In this document: one piece after another, positions 18,462 through 27,566 of the stretch
Numbering within the stretch: position 1 is the stretch's first letter
Layout of the letters: each line of letters begins with the position of its first letter
DNA from: Candidatus Rokuibacteriota bacterium
Lineage (GTDB): Bacteria > Methylomirabilota > Methylomirabilia > Rokubacteriales > CSP1-6
Reading direction: 5' to 3'
Length of the DNA: 64,000 nt
Assembly (NCBI GenBank): GCA_003220615.1
Contig: QHTB01000157.1
Location: forward strand, 561 to 64,560
Notes under the pieces: generated by a model
Databases searched by the model: none
Told to the model about the DNA's origin: nothing
What the model saw: the letters and a program-made list of their open reading frames with translations, nothing else
Translations under genes and position numbers: made by a program

Positions 18462-19283
18462 GTGCGACCCACCCGGCTCGCTCTCGGTCTGATGATGCTG
18501 CTGACACTCGCCGCGGGGTGCGCACCCGCGAGCACCGCTGGCCCCTCCCCAACGTCCGTCCTGGGGCGGATCCGGACGAAGGGAGAGCTCGTCGTCGGAA
18601 CGGCCGCGAGCATGCCGCCGCTCAACATGACGACCAAGACGGGCGAGATCATCGGGCTCGAGATCGACCTGGCCCAGGCCATGGCCGACGCGATGCGGGT
18701 GAAGCTCCGCCTGGCCACGATGCCGTTCGTCGACCTGCTCCCCGCGCTCGAAGCCGGACAGGTCGACATGATCCTGTCCGGGATGAGCATGACGCCGGAG
18801 CGCAACATGAAGTTCGCGTTCGTCGGGCCGTATCTGACTTCCGGCAAATCCTTCCTGGCCAAGGAGACGACGGTGGCGTCGTCGAAGGGCTCGGAGGATC
18901 TCAACACGCCGACGATGCGACTGGCCGCGCTGCGCGGCTCGACCAGCGAGGTGTTCGTCCAGCAGAACATGCCCAAAGCCACCCTCGTGTCGACCAAGGA
19001 CTACGACGAGGCCATCATCCTGCTCCTGCAGGACAAGGTCGACGCGATGATTGCCGACCTCCCGGCTTGCCTCTTCGCGGTCCGGCGTTATCCCGATCGA
19101 GGGCTCTACGCCCTGGAGACGCCGCTGACCTACGAGCCCATCGGCATCGCGCTGTCCGGTAATGATCCCCTGCTGTTGAACTGGACGCAGAACTGGCTGC
19201 GGGAGCTGGAAACGACGGGCGCTCTCGAACGCACGACGGAACGCTGGTTCAAGGACACCGCCTGGCTCCGGCGACTGCCCTGA
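18462..19283 (+). CDS. Lipoprotein solute-binding protein, amino-acid type (SBP_bac_3)
   Basis: 273 aa, GTG start one base after the NHL gene. The N-terminus is a lipoprotein signal with lipobox LAAGC, acylated cysteine C20. The mature part is a family 3 receptor (VLGRIRTKGELVVGTA start, then IGLEIDLAQAMADAM). Such receptors bind polar amino acids or small organic acids. No permease or ATPase of the matching type is adjacent, so it must use components encoded elsewhere, or serve as a sensor input. It ends the 10.6-19.3 kb operon. Confidence 0.9.
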   Translation: MRPTRLALGLMMLLTLAAGCAPASTAGPSPTSVLGRIRTKGELVVGTAASMPPLNMTTKTGEIIGLEIDLAQAMADAMRVKLRLATMPFVDLLPALEAGQVDMILSGMSMTPERNMKFAFVGPYLTSGKSFLAKETTVASSKGSEDLNTPTMRLAALRGSTSEVFVQQNMPKATLVSTKDYDEAIILLLQDKVDAMIADLPACLFAVRRYPDRGLYALETPLTYEPIGIALSGNDPLLLNWTQNWLRELETTGALERTTERWFKDTAWLRRLP

Positions 19284-19301
19284 CGCGCGGCGCCTCGGCG
19301 C

Positions 19302-19820
19302 TTACTTCATCCGGTCCTGGATCTTGGCGATGGCGGCGCGGGCGCACTCCTCGTCGAACTGGCCGCCTGGAGCTCCGCTCACGCCGATCGCGCCGATCGC
19401 GTGGCCGCCCGCCATGATCGTCACACCGCCGACGGCATAGGTGACGTTGGGCAGCGGGGTCTGCGGCACCGTGGTCGCTGGCGCCTTCGCCATCCGATCG
19501 GCGACGGCCTTCGTGCTGTCTTCCTTGCGCGCGAGCGTCAGCGACGCCGCCGAGTAGGCCTTGTAGAACGCGTTGTCGAGCGTGTGGATCGGCGCGCCGT
19601 TGCCGCGGAGCAGGGCCTGGCGCACGCCGTCGAGATCGACGACGACCGCCGTTACCGTGTACCCCTTCTGAGCGCAGCTCGCGACCGATTCGCCCACCAG
19701 CTCATTGGCGAGCTGCGCCGACAGCTTCTGTATCGTGATCAGGCCCTGAGCCGAGGCTGCCGTCGAGGTCCCGGCGACGACGAAGGCCACCACTGCAACC
19801 GCGATCCACGCTCGTGACAT
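19302..19820 (-). CDS. GlcG/HbpS-family haem-binding-like protein, exported
   Basis: 172 aa. The ATG at 19820 is chosen because GGAGGAAGC precedes it and a signal peptide follows (hydrophobic core 6-20, AASAQ cleavage near residue 25). The mature part matches the GlcG/HbpS fold (LANELVGESVASCAQKGY, VVVDLDGVRQALLRGNGAP, GGVTIMAGG, IGAIGVSG). Known members bind haem or degradation products of it, or have unknown roles in glycolate loci. It is convergent with the lipoprotein receptor gene. Confidence 0.88.
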   Translation of the reverse strand: MSRAWIAVAVVAFVVAGTSTAASAQGLITIQKLSAQLANELVGESVASCAQKGYTVTAVVVDLDGVRQALLRGNGAPIHTLDNAFYKAYSAASLTLARKEDSTKAVADRMAKAPATTVPQTPLPNVTYAVGGVTIMAGGHAIGAIGVSGAPGGQFDEECARAAIAKIQDRMK

Positions 19821-19852
19821 TGCTTCCTCCCTGGAGGTGTTTGACGCCAAGT

Positions 19853-21073
19853 CTACCCCGCCGCCGTCGAGTGAGCTGATTCGATCCGGGCTTCGGGCCG
19901 GGCCGCGCGCTCGCGGGGCAGGCCGAGCGCCACGAGGATCCCCACGCCATTGCCGAAGGCGGCCATCACGATCGCGGCGCCGTAGCTCTGGGTCAGGTCG
20001 AAGAGACGTCCCGCGACGATCGGCAGGATGACGGCGGCGGTGCACCACGCGATGTAGATCCGGCTCGCGACGCGGCCGTAGAGTGCGCGCCTCCAGTAGA
20101 CGGCAACCGCGGCGGCGGTGACACCGGAGATCACCCCGTAGCCGAGCCCCACGAGCGCGAGCGCGACGACCGAGACGCCGGGGCCGGGCCACAGCGTCAG
20201 CGCCACGTTGCCGGCGAGCGCGAAGGCGTGGGCGCCGGCCGCCACCGCGGGGATGGTCAGCCAGTCGACCATCCACCCGCCGCCCACGCGCGCGGCGGCG
20301 ATCGTCCCGGCGATGAACGTGGTGCCGTAAACGGCGAGCGACGCTGCGCCGCCATACGCCGCGATGATGCCGGCGGCCTGACTGAGCACCATCAGCCCGG
20401 CCGACGCCGCCAGGAAGAAGACGATCCACAGCCGCCAGAAGACGGGCCGGCGTCGCTCTCCCTCAGCCGGTGTCGCGGTGGAAGCTTCCGCCCTGAGCGT
20501 GACGCCCGAGCGCGCGATCAGCCACGCGCTGATCGCTCCGGTGACGGCCAGCACGGTGGCGAGGCCACCGAGCGTGGCGCGCACGCCGAACTCGCGGATG
20601 CCCCACCCGAAGAGCGGCGCGGCGATCATGGCGCCGGCCGGATACAGCCCGACGATGTAGCCGTTCACCAGGCCGCGGTGTCGCATCACGGTCAGGTTCA
20701 CGGCCTGCTGCACGAGGATGTAGGACACGCCGCCGCCAGCGCCGAAGACGATGCCGTAGCCGATGGCGAGCTGGACCAGACCGGACGCGCTGGCCGCCAG
20801 CGCGATGCCGACCGTGCTCGCGGCCGCGCAGCCGAGCACGAGCAGCGGCGTCGACGCGTGGGCGTACACGTGGGGCGCCAGGTTCATGCCGCTGCCGAAC
20901 CCGATCGTGGCGAGGCCGAAGACGAGCGCGAGATCGGCGCGGTTCAGCGCGAGCAGGCTCTCCAGCGGCTTCAAGAACACGCTGAACGCATAGAGCGAGC
21001 CGAGCGGGAGATTGAGCGCGGTGGCCGCGGCGACCGCGCGCCACGCGCTCGGCCTGACGTCGGTGCCGCTCAC
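19853..21073 (-). CDS. MFS transporter, oxalate:formate antiporter-like
   Basis: 406 aa from a GTG at 21073; a later start would cut the first membrane helix and an earlier one runs into the divergent gene. About twelve hydrophobic segments. The first helix contains LNLPLGSLYAFSVFLKPL, the hallmark of the OFA (OxlT-like) MFS group, which exchange organic anions. No ribosome site precedes the GTG; a TATACT box ends seven bases upstream, so the mRNA may be leaderless. Substrate unknown. Confidence 0.88.
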   Translation of the reverse strand: MSGTDVRPSAWRAVAAATALNLPLGSLYAFSVFLKPLESLLALNRADLALVFGLATIGFGSGMNLAPHVYAHASTPLLVLGCAAASTVGIALAASASGLVQLAIGYGIVFGAGGGVSYILVQQAVNLTVMRHRGLVNGYIVGLYPAGAMIAAPLFGWGIREFGVRATLGGLATVLAVTGAISAWLIARSGVTLRAEASTATPAEGERRRPVFWRLWIVFFLAASAGLMVLSQAAGIIAAYGGAASLAVYGTTFIAGTIAAARVGGGWMVDWLTIPAVAAGAHAFALAGNVALTLWPGPGVSVVALALVGLGYGVISGVTAAAVAVYWRRALYGRVASRIYIAWCTAAVILPIVAGRLFDLTQSYGAAIVMAAFGNGVGILVALGLPRERAARPEARIESAHSTAAG

Positions 21074-21097
21074 GATGAGGAGTATACTGCCGCCCGC
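21074..21097. promoter_or_regulatory. Shared divergent promoter with palindromic -10 box
   Basis: Only 24 bases separate two divergent start codons. At 21081-21088 lies AGTATACT, its own reverse complement, so TATACT is present on both strands. It ends 9 bases before the plus-strand ATG and 7 bases before the minus-strand GTG, placing both expected transcription starts at or within a few bases of the start codons. No convincing -35 box is seen for either. Confidence 0.45.
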
Positions 21098-22024
21098 ATG
21101 CTTCCCACTCCGGGCTTCCATCATCTCCACCTGAACTCGGTCGATCCCGACGCCGCGATCGATTTCTACGTGAGCCAGTTCCCCAGGTCGGCCCGAGCGA
21201 GCTGGGGCGGTCTCCCCGCGCTCTCGGCGCCGAACGACGTCCTGGTGCTGTTCACCGAGGTCGCCACGGCGCCCGCGACGTCGCCCCAGACCGCGATCTG
21301 GCACTTCGGCTGGCACGTCGCCGACGCGCGCGCGAGCCTCGAGACCTACCAGGTTCGGGCCGACGTCACGCTCCTGCCGCTCTACACCACGGACGGCGGC
21401 GGCTCGGTCCTGATCAGCAGCGACACGTGGCCGAGCACGGTCCCGACACCTGGCCTGACGAGAGCTCAGATCGCTGAAGCCAGAGCCAGGGGCACGCAAC
21501 CTACGCGCAAGGGCGGCTTCGGCTACATGCGCGGCCCCGACGATGCGCTCGTCGAGTACGCGGGCAACTATCCGGCCGAGCGCTTCAACCACGTGCACAT
21601 GTTCCAGGACGATCCGTTCTGCGCTCAGCTCTGGTACCAGGAACACCTCAACGCGCCGGTGTTCGCCGGGCGCACGAGCCGCACGCCACTGACCGCGGCC
21701 ACCTGCAAGGTCGAGCGCGGCGCCGATCGCAGCTGGCCGGCGCTCGACCGCGAAGGGATGTTCCGGTCGCCGTCGGCCGCGGTCGTGTTCGGCGACGTGG
21801 CCCTGCCCTGGTACATGCGTCAGGGCGACCGGCCGCTGGCGAGCTCACGCGGCCACGTGTACGACCACGTCGCCCTCAGCGTTCCCGATCTCGACGCCTG
21901 GATCGCCAAGCTGCGACGCGAGCGCGTCACGTTTCTCGAAGAGCCCTACAAGCTCGGCGCCACGCGCGCGGTGATGATCGAGGGCCCGAGCCGCGAGGCG
22001 CTGGAGCTGGTCGAGGTCGCGTAG
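21098..22024 (+). CDS. VOC-superfamily (glyoxalase/extradiol-like) protein, two domains
   Basis: 308 aa. Paired beta-alpha-beta modules are recognisable by their starts: FHHLHLNSVDPDAAIDFY (7-24), WHFGWHVADARASLETY, FNHVHMFQDDPFCAQLWY and YDHVALSVPDLDAWIAKL, giving two VOC domains in a row as in extradiol dioxygenases. Histidines at several module starts could bind a metal. It may be a dioxygenase, isomerase or lyase; the substrate is not clear. The start is set by the family-like N-terminus; there is no ribosome site, only the shared -10 box nearby. Confidence 0.8.
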   Translation: MLPTPGFHHLHLNSVDPDAAIDFYVSQFPRSARASWGGLPALSAPNDVLVLFTEVATAPATSPQTAIWHFGWHVADARASLETYQVRADVTLLPLYTTDGGGSVLISSDTWPSTVPTPGLTRAQIAEARARGTQPTRKGGFGYMRGPDDALVEYAGNYPAERFNHVHMFQDDPFCAQLWYQEHLNAPVFAGRTSRTPLTAATCKVERGADRSWPALDREGMFRSPSAAVVFGDVALPWYMRQGDRPLASSRGHVYDHVALSVPDLDAWIAKLRRERVTFLEEPYKLGATRAVMIEGPSREALELVEVA

Positions 22025-22042
22025 CCGCGCGCGCCGCGCCTG

Positions 22043-22726
22043 TCAGGCAGCCGGCGCCGTCCCGAGCTGGCCGGGAACGCCGCGCTCGAGCTTCTTCACC
22101 TCGTCGGCGCCGACGCCGAGCGTGATCCGATCGTCGGCCACCGACGCGATCACGCCGGCCGGGATGGTCGTCTCCCTCCTGAAGAGTTTGCCGCGCCTCA
22201 CGACGACGCGAGTGATCCGGCGCGACGCCGGGTCGAGGTCCACCGCCTCCACCTCACCGATTCGTTGCCCCGCGTTGTCGTACACGGACGTCCCGGCGGC
22301 GATGGCCGGCTCCGGCCGCTCTTGCGGCGCGTCCGGGTCGGGGATGTAAGCCGGCGTGCCGGAGACGGCGGGTGACGTCAGCTGGAACGGCAGCACAGCC
22401 GCATGCCACGCGTCGGGGACGAGGAAGAAGCTGCGCTGATCGAAGCCCGCCGGCATCGGCCAGTGATCGGGCATCTCCTTGAGGCTCGGCGCGTTGAAGA
22501 GGCCGAAGCCGGCCAATTCGGAAGCCCGGAGGTCGAGCAGCACCTCGTCGCCTTCGAAGCTCGCGACCTTGTTCAGCGGCACCACGACCTCCCGGCGATC
22601 GAACACGCCCTGTTGCACGACGATCGCCGCGACCTCCCGCGACTCCGGATGCAAGACCAGGCGGCTGACCGTCCCGACACTCTTTCCCTCGCGATCGCGG
22701 ACGTGGGTCCCAGGCGGAACTAGCAT
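22043..22726 (-). CDS. Double PRC-barrel domain protein
   Basis: 227 aa. Two PRC-barrel domains are visible, at about 5-75 (GTHVRDREGKSVGTVSRLVL) and about 143-218 (GTSVYDNAGQRIGEVEAVDL), joined by a linker rich in proline. PRC-barrels occur in ribosome maturation factors, photosynthetic reaction centres and stress proteins; this stand-alone double form has no assigned function. GGAGG lies six bases before the ATG. It is divergent from the SDR gene with 130 bp between them. Confidence 0.85.
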   Translation of the reverse strand: MLVPPGTHVRDREGKSVGTVSRLVLHPESREVAAIVVQQGVFDRREVVVPLNKVASFEGDEVLLDLRASELAGFGLFNAPSLKEMPDHWPMPAGFDQRSFFLVPDAWHAAVLPFQLTSPAVSGTPAYIPDPDAPQERPEPAIAAGTSVYDNAGQRIGEVEAVDLDPASRRITRVVVRRGKLFRRETTIPAGVIASVADDRITLGVGADEVKKLERGVPGQLGTAPAA

Positions 22727-22856
22727 GTTCGCCTCCTCGCTCCGTGCGCTCGTGCACCGAGCAACTGCGGTGTCAGATGGAGCTGATTCGTCACCGGCAC
22801 CCGAGACAGGCTCAGGCGCATCTCAAGGGCATGCAGGAACATGAGAGGACCAAGAC

Positions 22857-23606
22857 ATGAGCAAGCTCAACGACAAAGTGGCGATCGTCACCGGCGCCTC
22901 CAAGGGAATCGGGGCCTCCATCGCCAGGCACCTGGCGGACGAGGGCGCAGCGGTTGTCGTCAACTACGCCTCGAGCAAGGAGAGCGCCGACCACCTGGTC
23001 GCGGAGATTATACGCAGAGGCGGCAAGGCCATTACGGTGCAGGCAAACGTCGCGAAGCAGGCAGACATCGAGCGTCTCTTCTCCGAGGCGAAGCGGGCAT
23101 TCGGCCGGCTCGACATCCTCGTCAACAACGCCGGAATTTACGAGTCCTCGCCGCTCGAAGGCGTCACCGAAGAGCACTTCCACAAGCAGTTCGACCTGAA
23201 CGTCCTGGGTCCGCTCCTCGCCACGAAGGAAGCCATCAAGCATTTCGGCCCGGCGGGTGGCAGCGTCATCAATATCAGCTCAATCGCCAGCACCCTGACC
23301 CCGGCGAATTTCTCGGTCTACAGCGCCACCAAGGCGGCCGTCGATGCTGTGACGAGATCGCTGGCGAAAGAGCTGGGCCCGCGAAACATCCGCGTGAATG
23401 CCATCAGCCCTGGCGTGGTGGAAACCGAAGGCCTCCACGCGGCCGGCATGGCGGAAGGCGACTTTCGCAAACAACTTGAGGCGCAAATCCCACTCGGCCG
23501 TATCGGCCAGACCGAGGACGTTGCGCCGGCCGCCGTCTTCCTGGCCTCCGAGGAAGCGGCCTGGATCACGGGCGAAACGTTGCGCGTCGCAGGTGGTTTG
23601 CGATAG
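22857..23606 (+). CDS. Short-chain dehydrogenase/reductase, FabG-like
   Basis: 249 aa classical SDR using NAD(P). Cofactor motif TGASKGIG (12-19), NNAG (90-93), catalytic S141/S142, Y155 and K159 (YSATK). It is closest to glucose 1-dehydrogenase/3-oxoacyl reductase-like enzymes; the substrate is unknown. Its base composition appears somewhat less GC-rich than the neighbours and it is followed by an AT-rich patch, so recent acquisition is possible. It stands alone. Confidence 0.93.
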   Translation: MSKLNDKVAIVTGASKGIGASIARHLADEGAAVVVNYASSKESADHLVAEIIRRGGKAITVQANVAKQADIERLFSEAKRAFGRLDILVNNAGIYESSPLEGVTEEHFHKQFDLNVLGPLLATKEAIKHFGPAGGSVINISSIASTLTPANFSVYSATKAAVDAVTRSLAKELGPRNIRVNAISPGVVETEGLHAAGMAEGDFRKQLEAQIPLGRIGQTEDVAPAAVFLASEEAAWITGETLRVAGGLR

Positions 23607-23645
23607 CCCTCCGCGGGCGAGCGCCCGCTTCCTTTATATATGTCG

Positions 23646-23678
23646 GTTGCCGCCCGGGACTCGTGCCAGGGCGGCAAC
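23646..23678. terminator. Hairpin between convergent genes
   Basis: A perfect 10-bp inverted repeat (GTTGCCGCCC / GGGCGGCAAC) with a 13-nt loop, between the stops of the SDR (23606) and the acetamidase (23726). There is no run of T after the stem in the plus direction. In the minus direction it is followed by an AT-rich stretch (CATATATAAAG), so it may serve mainly the acetamidase gene. Confidence 0.45.
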
Positions 23679-23725
23679 ATTCCGGCCGCGAGCCGGGCCG
23701 CGAACATCCCGCCCGGCGCCATTTC

Positions 23726-24835
23726 TCAGCCAGTAAAGATGGCTTCAGGAATGAGGGCGGACACGACGTAGTTCGGCACGTCCACCACGTTGCTGATGCG
23801 CAGATCCGCCGCGACGCTGCAGAGCACGTACGCCTGCTCGCGGGTCCAGCCTCGCTCCTGGAGCAGGTCGATCATGTTGAGCAGCGCGTTCCGGCAGGCG
23901 AGCGTGAGGTTCTCACCCTCGTTCACTCCGTCCTCACGGATCGGCATGCCCATGGCGGCGACGAACCCCTTCGGCGATGCCCATTCCGGTGGCGCGAAGT
24001 AACCGGCGTGCGAGAAGCGGGGGCCTCGGAGCGCGCGCGCCGCGCCAGCGCCCTTCAGCACGCGGAAGCGCACGGCGACGGTCGCGCCCATCTCAACGGC
24101 GGTGACACACACCTCGCCGTCGCCCTGAGCGAAGTGGCCGTCGCCGGTTGAGAACAGCGCACCGTCGACCGAGACCGGCAGGAGCAACTTCGAGCCTTTG
24201 GTGAGCTGCTTCACGTCGAAGTTGCCGCCGTTCTCGCGAGGCGGCAGCGTCCGGAGGCCCTCGGTAGCCGCCGGTCCGTGGCCAGGAACGGCGCCGGTCG
24301 CATCGGGCGGGAAGACCATGCCGCCGCGAGAGATCAGATCGTTCTCGCGCGCCGTCCACGCGCGGAGCTGTGCCATCGACGGCGCGACACCGGACACTCC
24401 CATGAACGGCGCGGCCGGAATGCGGACGCCAGGAAGTCGCGGTGACGTCGCCCAGCCGTCCTTGATCTCCCAGTGAACGAGAAACGGTGTGGTAAAGACA
24501 TCACGCAGGAATCCCAGCCCCGGGACGATCGCCGTGAAGGCGTACGGCTCGGGCAGGATGTCGAGGAACTCGACCTCCAGAACGTCGCCGGCCCGCGCGC
24601 CCTTGACGAACACCGGACCGGTCAGGGGATGGATGGCCCCGGCCTCCATGCTCGCTATGTCGGCTTCCGTCGTCGACGGGCCGAGCTGGCCGTCGACGCC
24701 GTCGCGCGTCGGCAGGACGACCTCCTCGCCCTCGTCGACGCTGACGATCGGCGGGATGCTCGGGTGAAACCGGTTGTGTCCCGTGGTGGGCTGAGCTTGC
24801 AGGCGCTTGCCGCGGTCGATCTCGATGCTCTTCAT
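23726..24835 (-). CDS. Acetamidase/formamidase family protein
   Basis: 369 aa, FmdA/AmdA family, which hydrolyse short-chain amides such as formamide or acetamide to the acid and ammonia. Family blocks visible are TGPVFVKGARAGDVLEVE, GHFAQGDGEVCVTAVEMG and the C-terminal EQAYVLCSVAADLRISNVVDVPN. Length is typical. AGGAGG precedes the ATG by about six bases. It is divergent from an amidohydrolase gene with a 109-bp shared upstream region. The precise amide is unknown. Confidence 0.92.
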   Translation of the reverse strand: MKSIEIDRGKRLQAQPTTGHNRFHPSIPPIVSVDEGEEVVLPTRDGVDGQLGPSTTEADIASMEAGAIHPLTGPVFVKGARAGDVLEVEFLDILPEPYAFTAIVPGLGFLRDVFTTPFLVHWEIKDGWATSPRLPGVRIPAAPFMGVSGVAPSMAQLRAWTARENDLISRGGMVFPPDATGAVPGHGPAATEGLRTLPPRENGGNFDVKQLTKGSKLLLPVSVDGALFSTGDGHFAQGDGEVCVTAVEMGATVAVRFRVLKGAGAARALRGPRFSHAGYFAPPEWASPKGFVAAMGMPIREDGVNEGENLTLACRNALLNMIDLLQERGWTREQAYVLCSVAADLRISNVVDVPNYVVSALIPEAIFTG

Positions 24836-24944
24836 CGACGCCTCCTGATCGTGCGGGTTCCGGTGACGAGGCCACTACAGTACACGTTCCGCGCGCGTGG
24901 TAGGATTCCACCGCGCTGTCGGAACTCGGAAGAGAGGAGACGTC

Positions 24945-26087
24945 ATGCCCTACAACCGGATCTCCGCCGACTGTCACCTCGACCTGATCTGGCTTCCCCC
25001 CGACCTGTTCACGTCGGAGGCGCCGGCGCACCTGAAGGACCGCATGCCGTACGTGGCCGACGGGCCCGACGAGCGGTGGTGGGTCGCGAAGAACGGCGTC
25101 AAGTTCGGCATCGCCGGCGGCGTGGGCGCATCCGGCACCAAGCACATCCCCGGCAAGCAGCTGCGCGTCGACGTGATGGCGGCGACCGGGCTCTACGACG
25201 ACGGCAAAAAGGGCATTCGCCGGCCGGGCGATCCACACCTCCGCATCAAGGAGATGGACCGCGACGGCGTCGACGCCGAAGTGATCTACGGCATCCTGGC
25301 CGCGGCGGCCAAGCTGAAGGACATCGAGGCGTCCAACGAGATGGTCCGCATCTACAACACCTGGATGGCCGACTTCTGCCGCCACTACCCGGACCGACAC
25401 ATCGGACTCGCCAACCTCCCCTACGGCGACATCGACGCCGCGGTCGCCGAAGTGCATCGCGTGGCCAGGCTCGGCTTCAAGGGCATCGAGCTGTCCTGCT
25501 CGTGGGAGATGGAGCCGATGTGGCATCCGCAATGGGAGCCGCTGTGGGCGGCGATCGACGAGGTCGGGATCCCGCTCCACTTCCACACGTTCCCGTCGGT
25601 GTCGCCCGACCTGCGCGAGAAGTACACCGGCCTCACCCAGCGCGCGCTGATGTACAGCGGCCTCTGCCTGTTCCAGATGACGTTGGCCAACATCCTCACC
25701 GCGCTCATGGGCCGGGCGGTGTTCGAGCGCTATCCGAATCTCCGCATCGCGTTCGGCGAGAGCGGCATCGGCTGGATCCCCTACGTGCTCGACCGCATGG
25801 ACTTCGAGTACGAGGACCAGTACAAGGATCTCCCGCTCAAGCTCAAGCCGAGCGAGTACTGGCGGCGCCAGTGCAAGGCCACGTTCCAGTACGATCGTGT
25901 GGGCACCAAGCTGATCGAGGAGATGGGCGTCGAGACGTTGATGTGGGGCTCCGACTACCCGCATCCCGACGGCGTCTGGCCGGAGTCCGAGAAGTACATC
26001 AGCGAGCAGTTCAAGCACCTGCCGGACGACGTGGTCCGGAAGATGACCTGCGAGAACGCCGGGAGGTTCTACGGCCTGATCAAGTGA
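24945..26087 (+). CDS. Amidohydrolase-2 family protein (COG2159 type)
   Basis: 380 aa from the ATG at 24945, which has AGAGAGGAGA upstream and begins like the family. This TIM-barrel family includes decarboxylases and hydrolases of aromatic acids. The N-terminal metal motif is D9-C-H-L-D13 rather than the usual DxHxH. Later landmarks are the LHFHTF histidines and the C-terminal metal aspartate in WGSDYPHPDG. Its 3' end overlaps the convergent NCS1 permease gene by 19 bases. Confidence 0.9.
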   Translation: MPYNRISADCHLDLIWLPPDLFTSEAPAHLKDRMPYVADGPDERWWVAKNGVKFGIAGGVGASGTKHIPGKQLRVDVMAATGLYDDGKKGIRRPGDPHLRIKEMDRDGVDAEVIYGILAAAAKLKDIEASNEMVRIYNTWMADFCRHYPDRHIGLANLPYGDIDAAVAEVHRVARLGFKGIELSCSWEMEPMWHPQWEPLWAAIDEVGIPLHFHTFPSVSPDLREKYTGLTQRALMYSGLCLFQMTLANILTALMGRAVFERYPNLRIAFGESGIGWIPYVLDRMDFEYEDQYKDLPLKLKPSEYWRRQCKATFQYDRVGTKLIEEMGVETLMWGSDYPHPDGVWPESEKYISEQFKHLPDDVVRKMTCENAGRFYGLIK

Positions 26088-27553
26088 GCGGTCTCGGCGT
26101 CGATCGTCGTCCGCGCGCGCGACGCGAGCGTCAGGTGCGTCGCGCCCGCGGCGAAGAATCCGACGAACCACGCGTAATCGTAGAGCGGCTTGAGCGCGGG
26201 GATCACGAGCCCGGCCCACGCCAGCGCGCAGCCCAGCGCCGTCGCGAAGATCGCGCGCCCGTTCCACCCGCGATACGCCCCGCCGACCAGATAGAGATCC
26301 TCGAGCTTCAACTCGCGACGGCGGACGAGCCAGTAGTCGGCCACCAGCACGCCCGCGATCGACCCGAGTCCGCCGGAGTAGCCGAGCAGCCACGTGAAGA
26401 TGTATCCCGAGGGATCGGCCAGGAGCCTCCACGGTTGAATGAGGATGCCGAGGATCCCCGTGAGGAGCGCGCCGGTCTTGAAGCCGATGAAGCGCGGGAA
26501 GGCGTTCGCGAAATCGTTAGCCGGCGACACGACGTTCGCCGCGATATTGACGGCGATCGTGGCGACGACGACCGTGAACATCGAGATGGCGACGATGAGC
26601 GGCGAGGAGAACCGGGCGACGAGCTGCACCGGGTCCCAGATGGCCTGACCGTAGATGATCATCGTGGCGCTGGTGATCATCACGCCCATCGCCGAGAAGA
26701 CCGACATCGTCATGGGCAGCGCGACGACCTGACCGACCATCTGTTCGCGTTGACTGCGGCCAAAGCGCGTGAAGTCGGGCATGTTCAGCGAGAGCGTCGC
26801 CCAGAAGCCGATCATCGCCGTCAGCGACGGCACGAACACCGGCCAGAAGTCACCGAACGTACGGAATTTTCCGGGGTGCGAGAGGAGTGGGCCCAGGCCG
26901 CCGGCCCTGCCGATCGCCCACCACAGCAGCGCGCCGGTCATCACGAGCACGAACGGCGCCGCCCAGTTCTCCACGTGGCGCACGAGATCCATGCCGCGGT
27001 AGATGATCCAGATGTTGATTCCCCAGAACAGCAGGAACGAGAGCCATTCGGTCGTCGTGTGGCCACCGAAGCCGCCACCGAGCAGCGTCGGCCAGCCAGG
27101 GAACATGGTCTTGAAGAACGTATTGAGCGCTTCCCCGCCGATCCACGCCTGGATGCCGAACCAGCCGCACGCGACCAGCGCGCGCATCAGCGCCGGCACG
27201 TTCGATCCGAACGTGCCGTACGCCGCGCGCGCGAACACTGGAAACGTGATGCCGTACTTCGTGCCCGGATGCGAGTTGAGCAGAATGGGGGCGAGGACGA
27301 TCGTGTTGCCCAGCAGGATGGTGACGAGCGCCTGCGACCAGCTCATGCCCGACGCCATCAACCCCGACGCGAGCATGTACGTGGGGATGCAGTGCGCCAT
27401 GCTGATCCACAGCGCGGCATAGTTGTAGGTGGACCAGGTGCGCCGCGAGAGCGGCACGGGCGCGAGGTCGTGGTTGTAGAGCGGGCTCGCCTCGATACGG
27501 CGCGTGTCGACCAGCTCCACCCGGCCATCGGCCAGCCGGCGTTCGTTCGTCAC
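26069..27553 (-). CDS. NCS1-family nucleobase/hydantoin/allantoin permease
   Basis: 494 aa with about twelve hydrophobic segments. NCS1 proteins import nucleobases, hydantoins, allantoin or related rings with a cation. Family features are the N-terminal LYNHDLAPVPLSRRTWSTYN, the broken helix 1 AALWISMAHCIPTY, QAWIGGEAL in helix 3 and the SLNMPDFTRF segment. The exact substrate is not deducible. It starts 13 bases after the selenoperoxiredoxin stop on the same strand, so cotranscription is likely. Confidence 0.93.
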   Translation of the reverse strand: MTNERRLADGRVELVDTRRIEASPLYNHDLAPVPLSRRTWSTYNYAALWISMAHCIPTYMLASGLMASGMSWSQALVTILLGNTIVLAPILLNSHPGTKYGITFPVFARAAYGTFGSNVPALMRALVACGWFGIQAWIGGEALNTFFKTMFPGWPTLLGGGFGGHTTTEWLSFLLFWGINIWIIYRGMDLVRHVENWAAPFVLVMTGALLWWAIGRAGGLGPLLSHPGKFRTFGDFWPVFVPSLTAMIGFWATLSLNMPDFTRFGRSQREQMVGQVVALPMTMSVFSAMGVMITSATMIIYGQAIWDPVQLVARFSSPLIVAISMFTVVVATIAVNIAANVVSPANDFANAFPRFIGFKTGALLTGILGILIQPWRLLADPSGYIFTWLLGYSGGLGSIAGVLVADYWLVRRRELKLEDLYLVGGAYRGWNGRAIFATALGCALAWAGLVIPALKPLYDYAWFVGFFAAGATHLTLASRARTTIDAETAHLIRP

Positions 27554-27566
27554 GGAAGTATTCCGG

